Shown here in pieces: positions 1-7,635 of a stretch of 25,312 nucleotides of DNA (position 1 is the first letter of the stretch; every line of letters starts with the position of its first letter). The notes beneath the pieces are model-generated. The model was not told the origin of the DNA. It was given only the letters and a program-made list of their open reading frames with translations, and ran no database searches. This stretch comes from Bacilli bacterium (GTDB lineage: Bacteria; Bacillota_I; Bacilli_A; RFN20; CAG-288), in the NCBI GenBank assembly GCA_022774485.1, contig JALFLX010000137.1, positions 1-25,312 of the forward strand. The letters are read 5' to 3'. The position numbers and the translations under genes are program-made.

Positions 1-663
1 GATCCTCAGGGAAACTGCTCTACCGCGTTGAATATCGATCCGACACTGAGTAAGAGAACTATTCGAGAGCTTCTTCTCTCCCAAGCGGATTTAAAACACT
101 GCATCCGCAAGACAAGCTTTTCGAATATCTATCTCATCTCCGCTAACCTGACGTTAGCGATGGTGGAGACGACTCTCAACCAGAAAGGAAAAGCTTCCAC
201 CTTGCTTTTGAAAGAGAAGCTGGTGAGAGAAGAGTTAAAACTCTTCGATTTCATTTTGATCGACTGCCCTCCTTCGTTAGGCTTTCTCTCCTTAAACGCG
301 CTGAATGCTAGCGATGATATTTTGATTCCGGTCCAGTGCGAATATTTCGCTTTTGATGCTCTTGCTCAGCTTCTCTCCACGATCGCCAATGTTCAAAAGA
401 GAGATAACCCGAAGCTCAATATTTTAGGAATCTTGCTCACGATGTACGATCCGAGAACGAAACTTTCGATGGATATCCAAAGCGAGATTAGAAACAACTT
501 TAAAGACCATGTGTTCATCACGACTATCCCGCGCAATGTTTCTATCCCAGAATCGATTGCAAACGGAATGCCGGTGAGTCACTATAAGCCTAACAGTATG
601 GGTTCTCTCACTTATAGAGCACTCGCCAGAGAGGTCATCGAACGTGTTGAAAAAATCAAGTGA
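1..663 (+). CDS. parA: Chromosome-partitioning ATPase ParA (Soj), 5'-truncated by window edge
   Basis: ParA-type Walker ATPase that binds DNA non-specifically in its ATP form and works with ParB to segregate replication origins. The frame is open from base 1 and begins DPQGN, the conserved stretch that normally follows the deviant Walker A loop (KGGVGKTT), so about 35-40 N-terminal residues lie outside the window. A TTG at 28 should not be taken as the start. The Walker B region (FILIDCPPS) is followed by the family hallmark in which an LNAL segment precedes IPVQCEYFA. The C-terminal part (ITTIPRNVSIPESIANGMP) is also typical. It ends in TGA and overlaps parB by 20 bp, consistent with translational coupling. 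No hint of inactivation; 220 residues are visible against about 255 for the family. Confidence 0.95.
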   Translation, partial: DPQGNCSTALNIDPTLSKRTIRELLLSQADLKHCIRKTSFSNIYLISANLTLAMVETTLNQKGKASTLLLKEKLVREELKLFDFILIDCPPSLGFLSLNALNASDDILIPVQCEYFAFDALAQLLSTIANVQKRDNPKLNILGILLTMYDPRTKLSMDIQSEIRNNFKDHVFITTIPRNVSIPESIANGMPVSHYKPNSMGSLTYRALAREVIERVEKIK

Positions 664-1441
664 CCGCCGCGATTTATCCAAGTTAGTGGATCGGTATCAA
701 AAATATTCTGTCGTCTCGGAAATTGAGCACAACTTGCTTGATACCGCTAGTTTCTTTGCGCCGGTAAATGAACTTGTTATCGCGGATTTATACGCCGAGG
801 AAAATTATGATTTGACTAGATACCAATCGCTGGAGAAGTCTTTGAAAGAAGATGGCTTTTTGATGCCTTTAATCGCGGTGAAAACCGGTGATCAATATGA
901 GATTATCAACGGCGTGAAACGTCTTTTGTTGGCTAAGAAAATCGGCATGGTTGAGATTCCAGTCGTCAAGGCGGAGTTAGAGTGGGATCGAAAGGTCTCT
1001 TACATCTTAGAGAATATCCAAGAAGAGGGGGATTCTCCCTATGTGAAGACATACGCTTTTTCCGTGTTGAAAGAGAAATATCATTTCAGTGTTGAGGAGA
1101 TTGCCTCACGATCTCACCTTTCTTCCTCTCAGGTGAAGAATCTTTTACGATTACAAAAACTTCCTAAGAATCTCAAACAGGGCCTCATCTCTTTTGAGCT
1201 TTCCTATGGAGAAGCACGCTCTCTTCTCAATCTTCCGAAAGAGGTTCAAGATGAACTTTTTGCGCAGATTCAAAAAGGCTCTCTCTCCTGTCGTGATTTA
1301 GAGAAGGCAAAACGGAGTTACCTCGGTGTCGAGAAGAAAAGAACAATTCAAATACAAAAAAACGCCATCACCATCATCTTTGAGGATGAGAGTGAGGCAA
1401 AGAGACAATACGAGAAGTTAAAAAGACAGTTTATCGACTAA
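644..1441 (+). CDS. parB: ParB/Spo0J-family partition protein (divergent CTP-binding motifs)
   Basis: ParB-like centromere-binding protein, 265 residues, partner of the upstream ParA. The start is a GTG preceded by AGAGAGG at good distance and lies inside parA. The N-terminal ParB/sulfiredoxin-like domain spans roughly residues 40-115. A helix-turn-helix follows at about 150-180 (VEEIASRSHLSSSQVKNLL), then a LSYGEARSLL segment matching the family's GHARALL, and a short C-terminal dimerisation-like segment. Two hallmark motifs are altered. The usual GERRxRA P-box reads GVKRLLLA, and the usual ENLQR box reads ENIQEE. Either CTP binding has changed or this is a Noc-like or specialised paralogue. 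Its TAA stop overlaps the stop codon of convergent queH, with no terminator between them. Confidence 0.85.
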   Translation: MLKKSSDRRDLSKLVDRYQKYSVVSEIEHNLLDTASFFAPVNELVIADLYAEENYDLTRYQSLEKSLKEDGFLMPLIAVKTGDQYEIINGVKRLLLAKKIGMVEIPVVKAELEWDRKVSYILENIQEEGDSPYVKTYAFSVLKEKYHFSVEEIASRSHLSSSQVKNLLRLQKLPKNLKQGLISFELSYGEARSLLNLPKEVQDELFAQIQKGSLSCRDLEKAKRSYLGVEKKRTIQIQKNAITIIFEDESEAKRQYEKLKRQFID

Positions 1442-2091
1442 GCGGTTTGCTTTTTTCTCTCATTTAACGAGGGGAGGCAACCGCAGTAATTCTGGCGGTA
1501 GAGCTGGTATTCTTTTGCGATGTCAATTCCGATTTTCTGGCCGTTATTTTTCTTGAAATCAGAGTAGAGATATTTCGTGTTCGGATACTGTTTTGCGAGT
1601 TTTTCTGCAATCTCGTTGAGCTCTTTGGAAGGCTTTTTGCATGAGACTGTCATCACGGTCGTGAAGTAGTCATAATGGTGAGAAGCTGCGTACTGATATG
1701 CCAAAGAGAGACGGTATGCGTGACAGCGAAGACAAACCTTTCCACCCTCGACATCCTGGGAGCGGTCAAAAAAGAGCTCGTTGTATTTTAAGAAGTCCTC
1801 TTCGTTTACAACAAGTGGAATTTTCACCCCTTTGTCCTCACTGTATTTCGAGAGGAAACTCTCAAGAGTGACAAGTCTTTTCTCGTACTCTTCTAAAGGC
1901 TGAATGTTCGGGTTAAAGAAGCCGACTGTGACATCGAAGTGTTCAATTAAGATAGAGAGAGGATAGGTGAGACAAGGTCCGCAGCAGGCGTGAAGAAAGA
2001 GAGTCGGTTTTTTCTCTTGCTGGTCCACAAGAGCGAATTCAGACTCCATTTGTTTCTGATAATAATCTCTTGGAAGATTCTTTTCAGTCAC
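1438..2091 (-). CDS. queH: Epoxyqueuosine reductase QueH
   Basis: Last step of queuosine synthesis: reduces epoxyqueuosine to queuosine in the wobble position of GUN-anticodon tRNAs. QueH is the cobalamin-independent replacement for QueG. Hallmarks are visible: HACCGPC near residues 34-40, a CLRCHAYRL block, the TTVMTVSCKKPS segment, FKKNNGQ and a terminal YRQNYCGC. These cysteines bind the Fe-S and metal cofactors. I prefer the GTG start at 2091, which has GGAG nine bases upstream inside the end of queA (217 residues). An ATG at 2121 adds 10 residues but lacks a ribosome-binding site. It follows tgt and queA in one operon; its TAG stop overlaps that of parB on the other strand. Confidence 0.9.
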   Translation of the reverse strand: MTEKNLPRDYYQKQMESEFALVDQQEKKPTLFLHACCGPCLTYPLSILIEHFDVTVGFFNPNIQPLEEYEKRLVTLESFLSKYSEDKGVKIPLVVNEEDFLKYNELFFDRSQDVEGGKVCLRCHAYRLSLAYQYAASHHYDYFTTVMTVSCKKPSKELNEIAEKLAKQYPNTKYLYSDFKKNNGQKIGIDIAKEYQLYRQNYCGCLPSLNERKKQTA

Positions 2092-3169
2092 GGATTTTTT
2101 CTCCGGTGATAAACATCGCATCTCCGAAAGAGAAGAAGCGATAATTCTCTTTTACCGCATGTTCATACGCATGTAAAACATTGGCTCTACTAGAAAAAGC
2201 AGAGACGAGCATCACCAAAGTTGACTTCGGTAAATGGAAATTGGTAATCAGGGCATCAATTGCTTTGAATTGGAAGCCTGGGTAAATAAACAACTTTGTA
2301 TCACCAGAACAAGCTTGGAACTTTCCATAGCGTTGCATGACAGATTCTAGTGTCCTGGTGGAGGTGGTTCCGACTGCGATGATTCTCCGATGTTCTTCTT
2401 TGGCGAGGTTGAGTCTTTCTGCTGTCTCTTGACTCATCTGATAGAACTCAGAGTGCATGTCGTGAGAGCGGATATCATCGCTTTTGACCGGTCGAAATGT
2501 TCCTAATCCAACATGGAGTGTAACATCTAAAACCTCAACTCCTTTCTTTTTGAGTTCTTCAAAAAGTTCTGGAGTGAAGTGGAAGCCAGCAGTCGGTGCT
2601 GCTGCCGATCCTTCGATTTTGGCGTACACGGTCTGATAGCGAGAATTGTCACCTAACTGAGCGTGAATATAAGGAGGAAGCGGCATTTTTCCTAAGCGGT
2701 CTAAAACTTCTAAGAAGATCCCTTCATAGGTGAAGCGGAAGAGTCTCAATCCTTCTTCTTGAATCTCCAAACATTCCGCGACAAGCTCATCGTTTGGACC
2801 GAAAGAGACTTTCGTTCCGACTTTGACAGTCCTCGCGTTTCCGACAAGGCACTGCCAGACATCTTTTTGATCGGGGAGCTCTTTTAAGAGAAGAAGCTCG
2901 ACATGAGCATGGGTCTCTTTTTTCTCCCCTAACAGTCTTGCCGGGATGACTTTGGTGTTGTTTCTCACTAAGACATCACCTTCGTGAAGATAGTTGATGA
3001 TGTTATGAAATACAGGCTCATCTTTGAGTTTCCCGCTCTCTTTTTCCATCACCAAAAGCCGGCTCTGATCTCTTTTTTGAGCAGGAGATTGTGCGATTCT
3101 CTCTTCTGGTAAATCGTAATAATATGAATTTAAATCGTAAATATCGTAATCGAAACCTTCTGTGTTCAT
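2084..3169 (-). CDS. queA: S-adenosylmethionine:tRNA ribosyltransferase-isomerase QueA
   Basis: Transfers and isomerises the ribosyl moiety of AdoMet onto preQ1-modified tRNA, giving epoxyqueuosine. It acts between Tgt and QueH, its operon neighbours. The 361 residues carry the family signatures DLPEERIAQSPAQKRDQSRLLV near the N-terminus, NTKVIPARLLG, the EGSAAAPTAGFHFT core, HVGLGTFRPV and the terminal FFSFGDAMFI. The usual family end is followed here by seven extra residues before TGA. The start ATG lies 3 bp after the tgt stop, and its Shine-Dalgarno-like GAGGGGG lies within the last tgt codons, so translation is probably coupled to tgt. The gene is intact although tgt is interrupted. Confidence 0.96.
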   Translation of the reverse strand: MNTEGFDYDIYDLNSYYYDLPEERIAQSPAQKRDQSRLLVMEKESGKLKDEPVFHNIINYLHEGDVLVRNNTKVIPARLLGEKKETHAHVELLLLKELPDQKDVWQCLVGNARTVKVGTKVSFGPNDELVAECLEIQEEGLRLFRFTYEGIFLEVLDRLGKMPLPPYIHAQLGDNSRYQTVYAKIEGSAAAPTAGFHFTPELFEELKKKGVEVLDVTLHVGLGTFRPVKSDDIRSHDMHSEFYQMSQETAERLNLAKEEHRRIIAVGTTSTRTLESVMQRYGKFQACSGDTKLFIYPGFQFKAIDALITNFHLPKSTLVMLVSAFSSRANVLHAYEHAVKENYRFFSFGDAMFITGEKIRD

Positions 3170-3172
3170 ATC

Positions 3173-4303
3173 TTAACACCCCCTCACCGAGCCGAATTTC
3201 TCTAAGACCTCGGCGGCGTATTCTAAGAAGCGATCGTTCTTGATCGCCTCTCTTGCTCCCTCCATCGCTTTGATCAAGAAGCGGATGTTGTGAATGGAAG
3301 CTAAGCGTGCTCCAAAGCCTTCCTCACATTTCATGAGATGGTGGACATAGGCTTTGGTGTAGTGTTTGCAGCAGTAGCAGTCGCACTCTTCATCCAGTGG
3401 AGTGAAGTCATTTGCGTACTTGCCTTTCATGATGTTGATTCTACCGTGGCTTGTCATGACAGAACCGTGGCGCGCTAAACGGGTAGGAAGGACACAGTCG
3501 AACATATCGACTCCTTTGCGGATGCCGTCAAAGAGCATGTCGAGAGAACCGATTCCCATCAGGTAACGAGGCTTGTCATAGGGAAGATAGGGGATCGTTA
3601 AGGAGACTTCGTGATATTCGGTGACACGCGGTTCACCGATTGCAGTTCCACCGATTGAGAAACCCTCAAAGGGAAGCTTCGTGAGCTCTTCTGCGCAGTA
3701 TTGTCTGAGATCAGCATAATTTACACCTTGTCAGATTCCAAAGAGTGCTTGATCGTCTCTAGTCTTGGCGGCGAGACATCTCTTAGCCCAGCGGATGGTG
3801 CGATCGATAGAATTCTTCATGTATTCTTTAGTACATGGCCAAGGGGCGCACTCATCAAAGCACATGATGATATCCGCACCGATATCTTCCTCTAAGCCGA
3901 TGACACTCTCAGGAGAAAAGAAGTGTTTGTCTCCGGAGAGAGGATCTTTAAACGAGACACCTTCTTCGGTGATTTTATCTCTGAGTTTGGTCAAGGAGAA
4001 AACCTGGTATCCGCCAGAGTCCGTGAGCATAGGTCCATCGTAGTTCATGAACTTCTGGATGCCACCAGCTTCTTTGACAATCTTTGTACCCGGGCGTAAC
4101 GCGAGGTGATATGTGTTTGCTAAAACGACGCCAGACCCCATCTCTTTGAGCTCTTCTGGCGAAATGTTCTTGACAGTGGCTTGGGTGCCAACGGGCATGA
4201 ACATCGGAAGTTCCACAGTTCCGTGAGGCGTGTGAAGATAGCCGTAACGGGCGTGGCAGTTTTTATCTTCGTGTAATATTTCTATATAAAAATCTTTGGA
4301 CAT
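3173..4303 (-). pseudogene. tgt: Queuine/preQ1 tRNA-guanine transglycosylase with an in-frame TGA
   Basis: Tgt exchanges guanine-34 for preQ1 in GUN-anticodon tRNAs. The reading frame runs 376 codons with no frameshift, the normal family length, but codon 191 (3731-3733) is TGA. It falls in the conserved FGIVQGG loop, here FGI-stop-QGV, where homologues have Val or Ile. Everything else looks functional: TPHGTVELPMFMPVGTQATVK at the N-terminus (cited in part), TDSGGYQVFS, GEP, then downstream MFDCVLPTR with the nucleophilic Asp and the zinc site CDCYCC with a later His. The upstream piece is 4303-3731 and the downstream piece 3730-3173. Possible explanations are a recent nonsense mutation, TGA read-through, or a sequencing error. 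TGA is a normal stop elsewhere in the window, so general recoding is unlikely. It is first gene of tgt-queA-queH. Confidence 0.9.
3731..3733 (-). other. In-frame TGA codon within tgt
   Basis: On the - strand the codons read ATC TGA CAA GGT GTA. The frame before (190 codons) and after (185 codons) is the same, so this is a single-codon interruption and not a frameshift. Confidence 0.9.
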
Positions 4304-4313
4304 AGCGAAGAGT

Positions 4314-4319
4314 ATTATA
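4314..4319 (-). promoter_or_regulatory. -10 element of the tgt-queA-queH operon
   Basis: Perfect TATAAT lying only 10 bases before the tgt ATG. A start site about 7 bases downstream would leave a leader of roughly 4 nt and no Shine-Dalgarno sequence, so tgt mRNA would be essentially leaderless. No good -35 is visible. Confidence 0.65.
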
Positions 4320-4350
4320 CCGAAAAGACTTCTCTTTTACTATAAGAGAA

Positions 4351-4379
4351 AGAGAAAAAGCCTCGTTCTCACGAGGCTT
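4351..4379 (-). terminator. Intrinsic terminator of the gatCAB operon
   Basis: Just after gatB, a perfect 9-bp stem (AAGCCTCGT / ACGAGGCTT) with a GAGA tetraloop is followed by a T-rich tract. It separates gatB from the tgt promoter. Confidence 0.9.
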
Positions 4380-4384
4380 GTGGT

Positions 4385-5818
4385 TTATTTTCCGCAGGGG
4401 CCGATGATGGCTAAGATCATCTCTTTGCTTCTGGCAGGGTTGGCTTTGCCTTTGCTCTTCTTCATCACTTGTCCGACAAGATAGCCTAAGGCGTGATCTT
4501 TTCCTCTCTTCCAATCTTCAACCACTTGGTTGTTAGAAGCTAAGACTTCATCGACTAAGCTCTGGAGATAACTCTCATCCGAGATTTGCTCGAAGCCTTC
4601 CTCTTTGACGACAGTCAGAGGATCTTTTCCTTCCTCTAACATCTTCAAGAGAACTTCTTTTCCTTGTTTGGAGTTGATCTTATTCTCCGCTAACAGGTTG
4701 ATGAAAGCGACAAACTGCTCTTTGGTGAATTTGAGGTCAGTAAGGGCGATTTCTTTCTTGTTCAGATAGCCTAAGATATCGACCATGAGGTAGTTCCAGA
4801 GGAGAGTTGGATTCTTCGCTCCTAAGGAGAGACACTCCGTGTAGTAGAGGGTGAACTTCTGATCTTTGAGAAGCTCGCCGATTTCATATTCTCCTAAGCC
4901 GATCGCTTTCAGCTCTTCGCGGTACTGGTTGGGGAGTTTGTTCATGCTCATAATGGCATCTTGGATGAAGTCTTCCGCTAAGTCGATAGGGACAATGTTG
5001 GGTTCTCTGAAGTATTTGTAGTCAACAGCGTCGGTCTTCTTTCTCATGAGGACTGTCTTCTTCAACGCTTCATCATAACGTCTTGTCTCCTGTTCGACTT
5101 TTCCGCCTGACTCTAAGATTTCAGTCTGTCTCTTGATCTCGTAATCGACCGCAGCTTTGATGTTTTGAATGGTGTTGAGGTTTTTGCACTCGGCTTTGGT
5201 TCCAAATTTGGTCTCACCTTTCTTGCGGAGAGAGATGTTGATGTCGCAGCGGAGGGATCCATTTTCCATTTTGCCATCAGAGACACCTAAGTAGGTGACA
5301 ATCTCACGGATGGCTTCGACATATTTCATGGCCTGATCGCCAGAGCGCATATCAGGATCGGAGACAATTTCAATCAGAGGAGTTCCGCAGCGGTTGAAGT
5401 TCAATAAAGAGATGTTGGAGAGGTGAATCTGCTTGGCGGTATCTTCTTCTAAGTGAGCGTTATCGACACCGACTCTAATCTTTTCTCCTTCAGAGACAAT
5501 CTCGACATAACCTTTGGTTCCGATCGGGTGGAACTGCTGAGTAATCTGATACCCTTTCGGTAGGTCAGGATAGAAATAATTCTTGCGGTCGAAATAGAGA
5601 GTTCTCGCGATGTTCATGTGGAGCGCAGAGCAAACTTTGATGCCGAAGTTGACCGCTTCTCTGTTGACTACAGGCATGGTGCCGGGGAAGGCTAAGTCAA
5701 AGGGGACAGTCTGGGTGTTTGGCGATTCTCCGAAGTTGCAAGGACCGCTGGAGAACATCTTAGACTTGGTTTTGAGCTCGACGTGGATCTCAATACCGAT
5801 TACTGGTTCGTATTCCAT
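4385..5818 (-). CDS. gatB: Aspartyl/glutamyl-tRNA(Asn/Gln) amidotransferase subunit B
   Basis: Kinase/tRNA-binding subunit of GatCAB. It activates Glu on Glu-tRNA(Gln) (or Asp on Asp-tRNA(Asn)) with ATP so that ammonia from GatA can amidate it. 477 residues, normal length. Signatures include the N-terminal EPVIGIEIHVELKTKSKMF, the cofactor-region HLEEDTAKQ, LLNFNRCGTPLIEIVSDPD and YKYFREPN, plus a C-terminal YqeY-like helical tail (about 340-477) that grips tRNA. The ATG directly abuts the gatA stop (TAAATG), with GAGGTG just upstream in gatA. It is last gene of gatC-gatA-gatB and is followed by a strong terminator. Confidence 0.97.
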   Translation of the reverse strand: MEYEPVIGIEIHVELKTKSKMFSSGPCNFGESPNTQTVPFDLAFPGTMPVVNREAVNFGIKVCSALHMNIARTLYFDRKNYFYPDLPKGYQITQQFHPIGTKGYVEIVSEGEKIRVGVDNAHLEEDTAKQIHLSNISLLNFNRCGTPLIEIVSDPDMRSGDQAMKYVEAIREIVTYLGVSDGKMENGSLRCDINISLRKKGETKFGTKAECKNLNTIQNIKAAVDYEIKRQTEILESGGKVEQETRRYDEALKKTVLMRKKTDAVDYKYFREPNIVPIDLAEDFIQDAIMSMNKLPNQYREELKAIGLGEYEIGELLKDQKFTLYYTECLSLGAKNPTLLWNYLMVDILGYLNKKEIALTDLKFTKEQFVAFINLLAENKINSKQGKEVLLKMLEEGKDPLTVVKEEGFEQISDESYLQSLVDEVLASNNQVVEDWKRGKDHALGYLVGQVMKKSKGKANPARSKEMILAIIGPCGK

Positions 5819-7279
5819 TTATTTCACCTCCTTGGCTGTGAGGTTTTTTAACCCCGTGAGAGTTTGAATCTCATCGGCTAACGCTAACACGGCTCCGTCT
5901 TCAAAGACTCTACCGGTGACATTGACACCGACAGGAATGCCATCTTCTTTCATCATCGGAAGAGTGATAGAAGGATATCCACCGAAGTTTCCGATTGTCA
6001 TGATGTTGTCTAAGAAATCAGGATTAGTGCTCCAAGCAGTGGATAAATCACAGATCTTCTTGGGGAGAGAGAAGGCGGCAGGGGTGATGAAATAATCAAA
6101 GGAATCAAAGAATTCGTTCATTTTGTTGACGATGAGACGGCGGGCTTTCTGGGCGCGGGAGAACATCTCATCTTGGTTGGCGGAGAGCAAAGAGAAAGAG
6201 CCGATGACGAATCTTCTCTTGATGAGATCTGTGAAGCCTTTGGTGCGGCACTCTTTCATGTATTCGCGGTATGTCTGGGGGTTATCTTTTGCGGCGGGAC
6301 CGAAGCGGACACCATCTAAGTTGGCGTTATTGCTGGTTGCCTCCGCGCAGGAGATAATCATGTAGGTCGGATAAAGGGCATCTAAAAGATCGCTCGGATA
6401 ATCATATTCACTCACTTCATAGCCTGCTTTTCTGAGTTTCTCTAACAGATCGAAGAAGGCGGCTTTGATTTTCTCATCTTGCATGGCATCGACAACCGCT
6501 TTGAAGTAGCCGATTCTGTGGAGAGTCTTCTTCTCTTCCACATAGCGCTCGTATTTCTCTTTTTTGCGGTAAGAGGTGGACATGTCGTTGTTATCATGTC
6601 CGGCTAACGCAGATAACAAATAAGCGGAGTCTTTGACATCGCGGGTGAAATAAGCGATGGTGTCAAGGCTAGGAGCAAACGGGAAAAGTCCGAAACGGGA
6701 AATTCTTCCCCAGGTCGGTTTGAAGCCGACAAGTCCGGCGTGGGAAGCGGGCTTTCTGACAGAGTCACCAGTGTCGCTTCCTAAGGACATCGGGGCGATT
6801 CCCTGAGCTAAAGCAGCAGCAGAACCGGAGGATGATCCGCCGACGATTCTCTCATGATCGTAAGGATTTGTGGTGACTCCTCTTTTTCCAGTGGTTCCTG
6901 TTCCGCCCATGGCGAGTTCATCCATGGAGGTGTGAGCCACCATGATCATGCCTTTTTGGCGGAGCTTTCGAACAACAGTCGCATCGAAGAGAGGAACATA
7001 GCCGTTGAGGATGTTAGAGGAAGCGGTGGTTTCAACTCCTTTGGTAGAGTAATTGTCTTTGGCAAGGTAAGGGATACCTTTGAGGTATTCGTCTTCTTTG
7101 ACTTCTTTGATCTTGCGAGCTTCTTTTCTCGCCTCTTCAAAACAGGTCGCTTCAAAAGAGTTGCAGGAATCGTTTAAGACTCCTTGAATGCAGTCTTCCA
7201 CCAGCTCAGAAGCAGTCACTTTTCCTTCGACGAGCAGCTGGTGAAGCTCGCCGATTGTTTTATTCATCCACTTGGTCAT
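5819..7279 (-). CDS. gatA: Glutamyl-tRNA(Gln) amidotransferase subunit A
   Basis: Amidase-signature glutaminase that supplies ammonia to GatB. The catalytic triad is visible: Lys74 (AKDNYS), cis-Ser149 (GGSSSGS) and nucleophile Ser173, with the 75- and 24-residue spacings of the family. The glycine just before the nucleophile in DTGGS is Asp here (DTGDS), at the oxyanion loop. From memory similar sequences occur in mycoplasma-type GatA, so it may be a lineage trait rather than damage. 486 residues. The start ATG at 7279 overlaps gatC by 20 bp; a second ATG at 7267 (MNKTIGELHQ) also fits the family N-terminus. Confidence 0.96.
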   Translation of the reverse strand: MTKWMNKTIGELHQLLVEGKVTASELVEDCIQGVLNDSCNSFEATCFEEARKEARKIKEVKEDEYLKGIPYLAKDNYSTKGVETTASSNILNGYVPLFDATVVRKLRQKGMIMVAHTSMDELAMGGTGTTGKRGVTTNPYDHERIVGGSSSGSAAALAQGIAPMSLGSDTGDSVRKPASHAGLVGFKPTWGRISRFGLFPFAPSLDTIAYFTRDVKDSAYLLSALAGHDNNDMSTSYRKKEKYERYVEEKKTLHRIGYFKAVVDAMQDEKIKAAFFDLLEKLRKAGYEVSEYDYPSDLLDALYPTYMIISCAEATSNNANLDGVRFGPAAKDNPQTYREYMKECRTKGFTDLIKRRFVIGSFSLLSANQDEMFSRAQKARRLIVNKMNEFFDSFDYFITPAAFSLPKKICDLSTAWSTNPDFLDNIMTIGNFGGYPSITLPMMKEDGIPVGVNVTGRVFEDGAVLALADEIQTLTGLKNLTAKEVK

Positions 7280-7580
7280 TTTTGTTACCTACCACTTTCG
7301 GCAATTTCACTTGCACGCCTAATTTGCTGTTGCAGTTCTTGACGGCATCCTGGGCTTTGAGAGGCTTTGATGGACGGTCTTCTCTCATCAGCTTCTGGTG
7401 TTCGCTGTAAGGGAAGGTCATCGGATCTACCTCATCGACGTGAGGGATATGGCTCAGATAATCGATCTGTGCTAAAACGGTGTTGAACTCTTCAAAAATC
7501 AAGTCGGCTTGGCCGGGATTGAGGTCGAAGAGCAAGTTTTGGGCGCAGACCTCAATAACTTCTTTTGTAACTTTGATCAT
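7260..7580 (-). CDS. gatC: Glutamyl-tRNA(Gln) amidotransferase subunit C
   Basis: Small belt-like subunit that wraps and stabilises the GatA-GatB pair. 106 residues, near family length. Recognised from position in gatCAB and the pattern of two N-terminal helices (FDLNPGQADLIFEEFNTVLAQIDYL in part), then the VDEVDPMTFPY turn and a proline-containing C-terminal tail with REDRPSKPL. First gene of the operon. GAGGT lies six bases before the ATG, and a TATAAT -10 lies 25 bases upstream. With GatA and GatB present, the organism probably makes Gln-tRNA (and perhaps Asn-tRNA) by the indirect route. Confidence 0.93.
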   Translation of the reverse strand: MIKVTKEVIEVCAQNLLFDLNPGQADLIFEEFNTVLAQIDYLSHIPHVDEVDPMTFPYSEHQKLMREDRPSKPLKAQDAVKNCNSKLGVQVKLPKVVGNKNDQVDE

Positions 7581-7605
7581 AGCTTTACCTCAAAATAATC
7601 TATCT

Positions 7606-7611
7606 ATTATA
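7606..7611 (-). promoter_or_regulatory. -10 element of gatCAB
   Basis: TATAAT located 25 bases upstream of gatC, with a GAGGT ribosome-binding site between. The -35 match is poor. There is no obvious terminator between ligA and this promoter (55 bp). Confidence 0.6.
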
Positions 7612-7635
7612 CAACAAGAATTTGTATAGAAAAGG

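Noticed and set aside
1..1441. parS site near parAB
   Set aside because: No sequence resembling the conserved GTTTCACGTGAAAC-type palindrome was found in the window.
3173..4303. TGA read as tryptophan throughout this genome (Mycoplasma code)
   Set aside because: TGA ends parA, queA, ligA, dnaB and gdpP at expected places, tryptophan is encoded by TGG, and the tgt TGA is at a Val/Ile position rather than Trp.
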